64,000 nucleotides of DNA from a virus. Of the stretch, positions 24,201-30,300 are shown in pieces; positions within the stretch are counted from its first letter, which is position 1; every line of letters begins with the position of its first letter. The notes under the pieces are model-generated. The model saw only the letters and a program-made list of their open reading frames with translations, was not told the DNA's origin and did no database searches. Where the stretch lies: positions 186,001 through 250,000 of the IMG/VR virus record IMGVR_UViG_3300027899_000001; one strand, 5' to 3'. The position numbers and the translations under genes were made by a program.

Positions 24201-27200
24201 CAACTAGATTATCATTATACATCTGTATAGTAGTTATTCCTGTACTTCCTGATGTTGTTCCACTATATACATTTACAGTTTTATTTCCAACACTTGTATA
24301 TGTATGTACAAAATTATTTGCATTTAATATTGAACCATCTCCTAAATCCCAATTTAAAATTCCAGAAGAAACTGCAATTGATGGGTCAAATGCCAATATT
24401 GAAGCATTAGTTGTAAATTGAAGTACTTTTGATCCAACAATATCACAATTTATAAAATATATAAATGTAAATTCTGATTCTGCAAATATAGATTCAAGAT
24501 GAGCTATATTAGCATTCATAGAACAATCTGTAGGCGGTGAGTTAGTTCCGTTTGCTACGTTGACTGTTAAATTTTGATTAGGTGAATTACTACTATAATA
24601 TGTATCTAATTTTGCAAATATATCATCAACTGTAAATAAATCTAAATCACAATTATCCGCATCAAAATCAATAATTTGTTGATTTATTGTAGGTAATAAT
24701 ATAGTTGTAAGATTTGGATTGTTATAAGCATAGAAATATCCGCCTAATCCTGTAAGCCCTGTTAAATCTAATGTATTACTTAAATTACATTCATATGCCC
24801 AATAATATGTAAATACTTGAGATGAATCTGGATTAAGTATCTGTGTAAGATTTGAATTACTATAAACATAAAAACTTCCACCTAATCCTGTTAATCCTGA
24901 AACATTTAAAGTTCCTGTTAAATCACAACTATATGCACTATAATTTTCAAATATTTGTGTTGAAACTGGATTAAGTATTGATGTAAGATTTGGATTAACA
25001 TCAACACTAAAACTTCCACCTAATCCTGTAAGTCCTGAAACATCTAAAGTTTCTGTAAGATTACATTCATCTATATAATATGAATGGAATATCTCAGATG
25101 AAACAGGATTAAGTACATGTGTAAGAAGAGGATTATAACTAAGTGAAAATACTCCACCCAATCCAGTTAATCCTCTTAAATCTAACGTATCAGTTAAATT
25201 ACAATTATATACTTGATATGAAGAAAATGCCTGAGATGAAACTGGATTAAGTATATGTGTAAGAAGTGGATTATAACTAAGATCAAATCCTCCACCCAAT
25301 CCAGTAAGTCCTGAAACATCTAAAGTTCCAGTAATATTAGATAATTCTACATGATAAGTATTAAATACCTGAGATGAAACTGGATTAAATATTTGTGTAA
25401 GTGTAGAATTACTATAAACACTAAGTGATTGTAAATTTATAAGACTTGAAATATCTAAAAGTCCTACTAAATTATCTCCATTCATATTAATGCTAGTTAT
25501 TCCAGTACTTCCTGATGTTGTTCCAGTGTATACACTAACAGTCTTGTTTCCTACACTTGTATATGTATGAGTAAAACTATTTGAATTTACATAAGATGAC
25601 CCATCTCCTAAATCCCAATTTAAAACTCCTGAAGAAACTGTAAATGCTGGATCAAACGATAATGTTGAGGCATTAGTTGTAAATCTAAGTACCTGTGATC
25701 TAACGATATCGCAATTTATATAATACGTAAATATTTGTCCAGCTGAATCAAATATAGATTCAAGATGAACTATATTCGTATTTAATGAACAATCGGTTGG
25801 CGGAGTATTAGTACCACCAGCAACATCAACAGTCAAACTTTGATTCGGGGAATTAGAAGAATACCAAGTATCAAATTTAGAAAATATCCCATCTACTGTT
25901 AGTAAATTTAATGAACAATTATTAGCATTAAATATGTTGAATTCTCCTGATAATGTAGTGGGTAAAAGTATTGATGAAAGATTAGGATTATTATAGACTT
26001 CAAATCCTGATGTTAAATTTATAAGCCCCGATACATCTAATGTGCCTGTTAAATTACAATCATTAGCAGCATAATAATCAATAATTTGAGTTGAAGAAGG
26101 ATTAAGTATTGTTGTTAAATTTGTATTATTTCCTGCATAAAAAATACCTCCTAGATTTGTAAGTCCTTGTAAATCTAAAGTTCCAGTTAAATCGCAATCA
26201 TTTACATAATAACCAGTAAATACTTGAGATGAAACCGGATTTAATATAGTATTTAAATGTGGATTATAATTAACCCAAAACATTCCACCTAATCCGTCAA
26301 GTCCTGAAACATCTAATATTCCTGTAAGATTACAATTACCCGCACTATATGTATTAAATGAACGCGAAGAATCTGGGTTAAGTATTTTAGTAAGATTTAA
26401 ATTATAATCAGCAGAAAAATTACCGCCTAATCCTGTAAGTCCTGAAACATCTAATATTCCTGTTAAATTACAGTTATCAACTTCATAATGACTAAACGCT
26501 TGAGAAGAAACTGGATTACGTATTGATGTAAGATTTACGTTATTCTTAACATCAAAAACTCCTCCTAATTCAGTAAGTCCTCTTAAATCTAATGTATCTG
26601 TTAAATTACACTCAAATGCAAGATACGCGTTAAAAGGATGTGTTGAAACTGGATTAAGTATATGTGTAAGATTTGGATTTTTAGAAACTTCAAACCATCC
26701 ACTTAATCCTGTAAGTCCTGATACATCTAAAGTATCAGTTAAATCACACGTTTGCACATTATATTGTGTAAATACTTGAGATGAAATTGGATTAAGTATA
26801 TGTGTAAGATTAACATTTCCTATTGCTGTAAAATTGCCACCTAAATTTGTTAATCCACTAATATCTAATGTACCTGTTAAATTACAATAATTTGCATTAT
26901 ATAAATTAAATATTTGCGATGAGACGGGATTAATTATTCTATTAATTCCATAATTCTCATTAACAGTTAATTGTGTTAAAGAAATAAGAGAAGATATATC
27001 TAATACTCCTACTATATTATCATTACCCATATCTATTTGAGTAATACCTGTGCTTCCTGAAGCAGTACCTTTATACACTTCAACTGTTTTGTTTCCTACT
27101 AATGTATATGTATGTGAAATACTATTTGCATTTACATTACTTGATATATCACCCAAATTCCAACTAAGAATACCCGATGTAACATTGATTGCTGGATCAA

Positions 27201-27297
27201 ATATTAAAGTGGACGCATTAGTTATAAATCTAAATATAGGCATTCCGGGATGCCTATATTGAGATACTATTCCATGAGTGAGTATAGGGTTATTCAT
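12289..27297 (-). CDS. Giant PKD-like/leucine-rich-repeat adhesin (5002 aa)
   Basis: One uninterrupted frame of 5002 codons. It consists of 12 modules. Each starts with a PKD-like domain of about 75 residues (core SSGxLNWDLGDxS, then HTYTSxGNKTVxVYxGTTSG). Leucine-rich repeats of 23 residues follow, in pairs of 46 (NPNLTxILNPVSSQ... then CNLTGTLDVSGLTGLGG). Each module except the last ends in a linker with LDLFTVDDIFAKLDTWYSSN and a conserved ending before the next PKD-like domain. I count about 58 LRR pairs. No signal peptide or membrane segment is visible. PKD and LRR domains are known as surface adhesion modules, so a receptor-binding fibre role is likely. The start lies three bases after the stop of the collagen-like gene; a GGAGA lies 13 bases upstream. 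Confidence 0.85.
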   Translation of the reverse strand: MNNPILTHGIVSQYRHPGMPIFRFITNASTLIFDPAINVTSGILSWNLGDISSNVNANSISHTYTLVGNKTVEVYKGTASGSTGITQIDMGNDNIVGVLDISSLISLTQLTVNENYGINRIINPVSSQIFNLYNANYCNLTGTLDISGLTNLGGNFTAIGNVNLTHILNPISSQVFTQYNVQTCDLTDTLDVSGLTGLSGWFEVSKNPNLTHILNPVSTHPFNAYLAFECNLTDTLDLRGLTELGGVFDVKNNVNLTSIRNPVSSQAFSHYEVDNCNLTGILDVSGLTGLGGNFSADYNLNLTKILNPDSSRSFNTYSAGNCNLTGILDVSGLDGLGGMFWVNYNPHLNTILNPVSSQVFTGYYVNDCDLTGTLDLQGLTNLGGIFYAGNNTNLTTILNPSSTQIIDYYAANDCNLTGTLDVSGLINLTSGFEVYNNPNLSSILLPTTLSGEFNIFNANNCSLNLLTVDGIFSKFDTWYSSNSPNQSLTVDVAGGTNTPPTDCSLNTNIVHLESIFDSAGQIFTYYINCDIVRSQVLRFTTNASTLSFDPAFTVSSGVLNWDLGDGSSYVNSNSFTHTYTSVGNKTVSVYTGTTSGSTGITSINMNGDNLVGLLDISSLINLQSLSVYSNSTLTQIFNPVSSQVFNTYHVELSNITGTLDVSGLTGLGGGFDLSYNPLLTHILNPVSSQAFSSYQVYNCNLTDTLDLRGLTGLGGVFSLSYNPLLTHVLNPVSSEIFHSYYIDECNLTETLDVSGLTGLGGSFSVDVNPNLTSILNPVSTQIFENYSAYSCDLTGTLNVSGLTGLGGSFYVYSNSNLTQILNPDSSQVFTYYWAYECNLSNTLDLTGLTGLGGYFYAYNNPNLTTILLPTINQQIIDFDADNCDLDLFTVDDIFAKLDTYYSSNSPNQNLTVNVANGTNSPPTDCSMNANIAHLESIFAESEFTFIYFINCDIVGSKVLQFTTNASILAFDPSIAVSSGILNWDLGDGSILNANNFVHTYTSVGNKTVNVYSGTTSGSTGITTIQMYNDNLVGILDISSLSNLGGAFSVYGNSLLTQIVNPVSSQAFTTYHAYDCSLTGTLDVSGLTGLGGQFLVYNNSKLTKILNPVSSQIFTNYYAYNCSLNGVLDISGLTNFGGQLIVYSNPNLTNVLNPTTSRTFSVYQVNDCNLTGTLDLKGLTGLGGVFTVDNNPNLTSILNPVSSQNFIAYSVQNCSLNGTLDVSGLTGLGGSFATSAQSNLTQILNPVSSRLFTLYTVRDCNLTGTLDLRGLTGLGGQFLARYNPNLTQILNPNSTQVFTNYYVNNCSLNGTLDVSGLINLGGVFRAGNNTNLSRILLPTINRQFTSFDVSVCALDQFTVDNIFTKFNTYYSSNTPTGNLTINTIGGTNAAPTNCWDNTDIVNLRSIFTSAGRTLNIYINASCGSVPVGAKVLQFTTNASTLAFDPTFTTSSGTLNWNLGDGSTLNSNNFTHTYTSVGNKTVNVYSGTTSGSTGITEIDINTDNLVGTLDISSLINLNYFDVDSNPNLTSILNPISSQIFNTYYAYNCDLTDTLDLRGLTGLGGDFEVTTNPNLTSILNPISSQVFVAYYANNCNLIGTLDISSLTGLGGEFIVNNNPNLTHILNPISSQIFTFYYAYDCSLNGTLDLRGLTGLGGDFNVDGNQNLIQILNPDSSQVFTYYTAESCNLTGTLDVSGLTGLGGRMYINNNLNLTTILLPTINQEFIHFRANNCSLNLFTVDDIFAKLDTWYSSNTPTQDLTINTAGGTNAAPTDCSMNANIVHLESIFTGAGQTFTYYINSDCTPPVKILEFTTNASTDAFDPTFTTSSGILNWDLGDGSILNSNSFEHTYTSAGNKTVNVYAGTTSGNTSIIQIDMNNDNLTGTLDISSLSNLGGIFNIYSNPYLTQIINPVSSQIFTQYAVSGCNLTDILDISGLTGLGGNFIVDDNANLTSILNPVSSEIFTTYSVSNCNLIGTLDLTGLTGLGGGFQCDNNYNLTEILNPNSSQVFSYYQIIMSGLTNTLDLRGLTGLGNYVDIAYNFSLPEILNPVSSQVFNYYHVNDNNLTGILDVSGLTGLGGSFWASGNYGLTQILNPVSSQVFSQYEAYNCDLTGTLDLSGLSGLGGYFSLANNPNLNVIIFPTVFSQPFDQFNVQDCSINTATADSIFAKLDAYYLSNPPTGPLNVNMSGTKNAGPTDCSLNANIVSLEAQFLLYGQTFTYAINCTSPAQEPFLTFTTYAYSGPLSANFTGPSGTLNWDLGDASNNVNANSINHTYVNFGNKTVKVYPGTTSGAIDVSGVFIDTDGVINTLDISSFVNLSYFNVNFNSNLTHVLNPVSSTIFTNYMAQGCNLTDTLDVSGLTGLGGYFQIDNNYNLTKILNPNSSQVFTLYWLDNNNLTGTLDLRGLTGLGGDFRVDSNYNLTEILNPVSSQVFIEYIVSYCNLTGTLDLSGLTGLGGWVNINDNPNLTTVLFPTVNREYVVLLANNCALDLFTVDDIFAKMDTWYSSNTPTQNLTIDVAGGTNSPPTDCSMNANIVHLTSVFNSAGHTFTYYINCDLIFEFITNSSTHTFQPSLSTYSGILNWDLGDASNNVNANTFSHTYASTGDKTVKVYNGTTSGYSAISAVDFYENNIVGTLNLSNLIGINDYIQVAYCPSLNQIINPITSNVISSGYYCPWNNLTGTLDISGLTGLAFQFSVTRNPNLTHILNPDSSQPFSYYLANYCNLTDTLDLRGLTGLGGDLEITVNPLLTQILNPVSSQVFTEYDVNDNNLTGILDVSGLTGLSNRIRVENNVNLTTILLPTINNEFTFFNANNCALDLFTVDDIFAKFDTYYSSNPPTQNLEINVADGTNTSPTDCELNTNIVHLTSLFNSAGRTFIYYINCDAGEILRFVTNAYGTVYYPFDVYFNFTVSSGTLHWDLGDSNTRDSNNFDYTYSLAGDKTVILSKGTTNGSADITAMQLYDYSGIVGTLDISCLTNLTDFYTANDPSLNKIINPVSSQAYTRYRAVNCDLTGTLDVSGLTGLGGTFEVGNNSNLTRVLNPVSSQIFTTYDVYNSNITGTLDVSGLTGLGGYFDADSNPLLTHILNPNSSQVFDQGYWVYSCDLTDTLDLTGLTGLGSGFDADDNPNLTHILNPNSSQVFDQGYWAQLCNLTGTLDLTGLTGLGGDFEVHTNPNLTQILNPTSSQIFTNYYAYNCDLTGILDVSGLTGLGGDFEVYNNLHLTSVLNPNSSQVFTMYDVGNCNLTDTLDLRGLTRLGGDIYLNYNSNLTSVLNPTSSEIVTSYLIDNCNITGILDVSGFINLSDYLLFSDNINLNTLLLPTLNMPFTYINGNNCALDLFTVDDIFTKLDTWFTSNSPSNGLYVNLAGGTNAAPTDCSMNANIVHLESIFTGAGQTFTYYINCNPEPSVGFLRFTTNAPPAYEIALQFGVWSGILNSNLGDASNNVNSNNFTHTYTNSGNKTINVYPGTTDGSSGLRVIVLWFDYLTGILDVSSLNNLWQLRVDGNPSLTKIINPVSSTVFTSYSASGCDLTETLDVSGLTGLGGYFDVGSNANLTHIFNPVSSQIFTTYYAYDCNLTETLDVSGLTGLGTDFWVYNNPNLTQILNPDSSQVFTTYYAQNCNLTGTLDLRGLTGLAGNFYINNNPNLTQILNPVSSQIFTNYYAYNCSLNGILDVSGLTGLGGGFWVSGNSNLNTILNPNSSEIFTYYGATGCNITDTLDLRGLTGLGGNFYVYNNPNLTHILNPDSSQVFTGYQAYNCNLTGTLDVSGLTRLSGTFFINNNPSLNQILNPISSEIFTHYVVYNCDLTGILDLTGLTGLGGTFQAYNNPLLTQIFYPVSSQIFENFSVYQCNLTGTLDVSGLTELGGQFAASQNPNLTTILLPTINQEFINFYADNCALDLFTVDDIFAKMDAYYSINPPTQNLEINVAGGTNSPPTDCWNNINIDNLQSIFTVAGRTFTCYINCAEPSVGFLQFRTNASTNAFSTNFSVYGTLNWDLGDTSTSVDANVINHIYANPGNKTINVWPGTANGPEDVWQVTVGTDSIIGVLDISCLINLQYVNIVTNHDLTKIINPTSSQIFSTYYANNNNLTGTLNVSGLTGLGGYFDVNNNPNLTQIINPDSSQAFDYYAAYDCSLNGTLDVLGLTGLGGQFRVSGNPNLTQILNPVSSQVFVAYYAYDCNLTGTLDVSGLTGLGEQFLVYTNPNLTQILNPVSSQVFVNYWATNCNLTGTLNLTGLTGLGGQFLVSGNPNLTQILNPDSSQVFTNYYAYNCSLNGTLDVSNLINLSEQFHVYDNPNLTTILLPTINQQFSVFDVHNCALDLFTIDDIFAKLDAWYTLNGPTQSLEIHAERGTNSPPTAEWSNTNIVNLQTIFSNWGQGLLIHINLAPMVEFTTNAYGTLYHTYDIWFAYTTSSGTVETDMGDTTYMNFNNFEYIYSLPGDKHVRLLPGTTAGSTDVTGFDLNENAGVVGTLDLSNLTNLNQFRAAINPSLNTIINPVSSQSFASNFYYAYQSDLIGTLDVSGLTGLGGYFDVDTNPNLTSILNPISSEVFNWYYAHDCSLNGTLDLTGLTGLGGEFDVDSNSNLTKILNPVSSQVFTGYYAYDCNLTGTLDVSGLTNLSGYFEVYNNPNLTSILLPTINQHFNTFDVHNCSLNTSTMDDIFAKLNTWFSLNTPVGELYIDVSCGRGSGPTDCMYNSDIVNLQSIFTNASWLLTIIVNCESVAPIGFLSFTTEASTNAFDPNVTVSSGTLSWDLGDLTTQNANSFSHSYSSPGNKIVNVYNGTTSGPASIRYLYMDADNLVGVLDVSTLSILEDFEVYDNPKLTQIICASTNALFDYFNAWSCNLTDTLDLRPIKRLGFDFEVQNNPNLTEILFHSSAQDMEYFNAWDCNLTGTLDISGLTNINNYMNVHNNPNLTRILFPAFAGRFDTIDASGCGLDLFTVDDVLTKLDTWFTAHNPASYNSLTLNLSKGTNSIPTDSSMNTHLTSLVSIFNTAGATFKYYINE
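12450..27270 (-). repeat. 12-fold PKD-LRR super-repeat with 138-bp sub-repeats
   Basis: The PKD-like core (DNA 'cctaaatcccaattaag' and variants) recurs near 27150, 25605, 24338, 22921, 21795, 20522, 19545, 18539, 16986, 15309, 14041 and 13045. The distances differ in steps of about 140 bp, matching the 46-residue LRR-pair unit. LRR pairs per module, from N- to C-terminus, are 7, 5, 6, 4, 5, 3, 3, 7, 8, 5, 3 and 2 by my count of the translation. Confidence 0.85.
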
Positions 27298-27300
27298 ATC

Positions 27301-30300
27301 TTAAGTTAAATCTCCAAATAATGTCCAGTTTGTTCCAGAAATTGTATATGCACTTGCTGCACCGTACAAATCTACTATTGAAGTAAAAGAATCTCTTGAA
27401 CGAATAGTTACACCGCTGCCAGGCACTATAGTTAAAACGCCAGTACCTGTATTTACAATAGTTATTTGTGCATTTGTTACAGAAGAAGGTAATATACAAC
27501 TCTTGGCACTACTTGAACTAAATTCTATTATTCTATTATTATCACTTTGAAGTACAGTATATGATGCGCCAGTTTGTAAATTAACAGAAGCTTCTAATAC
27601 TTGAGCAGTTCCTTGAATTCCTTGAGCACCTTGAACGCCTTGAACTCCTTGTGATCCAAGTATTCCTTGAATACCTTGTGCTCCATCTGAAGGACCTTGT
27701 GTTCCTTGAGTTCCTTGAACACCTTGCAATCCTCCCTGAGGACCTTGAGGGCCTTGAATACTTTGAATACCTTGAATACCTTGTGGTCCAAGTATTCCTT
27801 GTATACCTTGAATTCCAATTATTCCTTGAATTCCTTGAGCACCATCTATTCCTTGAATTCCTTGAGCACTTTGAATTCCTTGAGCACCTTGAGCTCCAAG
27901 TATTCCTTGAGAACCAGTTACTCCTTGAATTCCTTGAGAACCTTGAACTCCTTGAGTTCCTTGAGAACCTTGAATTCCTTGTACTCCATTTATACCTTGT
28001 ATACCAGCAATACCTTGTATTCCTTGTGTACCTTGTATTCCTTGTGTACCCTGAGTACCTTGTGTGCCTTGAGTACCTTGTATTCCTTGAGTTCCTTGTA
28101 TTCCTTGACGTCCTTGAGATCCTTGAGCACCTAATGTACCTTGAATTCCTTGACTGCCTTCAATTCCTTGAGAACCTGTTATACCTTGACGTCCCTGTGT
28201 TCCTTGTGTACCTTGAACTCCTTGAGTTCCTTGAACTCCTTGAATTCCTTGAGTACCTTCTAATCCTTGTGTTCCTTGACGACCTTGAATTCCTTGAGCT
28301 CCTTGAGAACCTTGAAGTCCTTGAGAACCTTGAAGTCCTTGAGAACCTTGAATTCCTTGTGTTCCTTGTGTTCCTTGACGACCTTGAATTCCTTGAGCTC
28401 CTTGAAGTCCTTGTGTTCCTTCTAATCCTTGTATACCTTGAGTACCTTGAGTACCTTGAATTCCTTGACGTCCTTGAGCTCCTTGACTACCTTGAATTCC
28501 TTGACTACCTTGAACTCCTTGAACTCCTTGAATTCCAGTTGTTCCTTGCGTTCCTGTTATTCCCTGACGTCCTTGAATTCCTTGAGTACCTTGAGTTCCT
28601 TGTATTCCTTGTGTGCCAGTTAATCCTTGAATACCCTGAGAACCTTCTATACCTTGAATACCTTGAGAACCTTCAGTTCCTTGAATACCTTGAATTCCTT
28701 CTCCTTGAATTCCTTGAATTCCTTGAGAACCTTGAATTCCTTGAGAACCTTGAATTCCTTGTGTGCCTTGAGAACCTGTTACTCCTTGAATTCCTTGTGT
28801 TCCTTGAAGTCCTTGAGCACCATCTATACCTTGAATACCTTGAACACCAGTTATTCCTTGACGTCCTTGAGATCCTTGAGCACCTTGTATTCCTTGAGAA
28901 CCACCAATTCCTTGAATTCCTTGAGCACCTTGAGCACCACTAGTTCCTTGAGATCCTTCAGGACCTTGAGCACCATCAGCACCTTGTACTCCTTGCATTC
29001 CTTCTCCTTGAATTCCTTGTACACCTTGTGTTCCTTGTATTGCTATTCCTTGTATACCTTGAACTCCTACTCCTTGAGGACCTTGAATACCTTGTGCTCC
29101 ATCTGAAGGGCCTTGCGTTCCTTGAGCACCTTGAACACCTTGCAATCCTCCTTGAGGACCTTGTGGCCCCTGTACACTTTGAATTCCTTGAATTCCTTGA
29201 ACACCATCTATACCTTGAACTCCACTTATACCTTGAATACCTTGTAATCCTGTTATTCCTTGTATTCCTTGAGTTCCTTGAGCTCCTTCTATTCCTTGAG
29301 CACCCTCTATTCCTTGAATTCCTTGAACACCATCTAAACCTTGAATACCTTGAATACCATTAATTCCTTGAATACCTTGAGCTCCTTCTATTCCTTGAGC
29401 ACCATCTATTCCTTGTATTCCTTGTATACCATCTATTCCTTGAATTCCTTGAGTTCCTTGTGTTCCTTGAATACCGTATATACCTTGAATTCCTTGTACT
29501 CCTTGAGTTCCTTGAGTTCCTTGAGTTCCCTGTGTTCCTTGTATTCCTTGAAGACCATCAGTTCCTTGAATTCCTTGAATACCATCAATACCTTGTGTTC
29601 CTTGAGTTCCCTGTGTTCCTTGAGTACCATCTATACCTTGTATTCCTTGAGTACCAGTTATACCTTGCGAACCTTGAATTCCTTGAGTACCTTGAGTTCC
29701 TTGTGTTCCTTGACTACCTTGAATACCCTGAGTACCTGTTATTCCTTGACGTCCTTGTATTCCTTGAGCACCTTGTAATCCTTGAGCTCCATCTATTCCT
29801 TGTATTCCTTGAGCTCCATCTATTCCTTGAGTTCCTTGAGTTCCAATTGTTCCTTGAGCTCCATCTATACCTTGAATTCCTTGAGTACCCGTTATTCCTT
29901 GAGTACCTTGTGTTCCTTGTGTTCCTTGAGAACCTTGAATTCCTTGTGTTCCTTGAGTTCCTTGAGCACCTTGAATTCCTTGACGTCCTTGTATTCCTTG
30001 AGCACCTTGTAATCCTTGAGCTCCATCTATTCCTTGTATTCCTTGAGTACCTGTTATTCCTTGTGAACCTTGAATTCCTTGAGCACCTTGTGTTCCTTGA
30101 AAACCCGTTATACCTTGTATTCCTTGAGTACCTTGTGTTCCTTGTGCTCCTTGAGCACCTTGAATTCCTTGAGTACCTTGAATTCCTTGAGTTCCTTGAG
30201 AACCTTGAATTCCTTGACGTCCTTGTATTCCTTGTGTACCTTGTGATCCCTGAGCTCCATCTATACCCTGAATTCCTTGAGTACCAATTATTCCTTGTGA

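Noticed and set aside
18140-27262. Short plus-strand frames inside the giant adhesin gene
   Set aside because: Antisense shadows of the LRR/PKD repeats, with near-identical translations at repeated places.
12450-27270. CRISPR-like regularly spaced repeats
   Set aside because: The repeats are in-frame coding repeats of 138 bp without constant short repeats and unique spacers.
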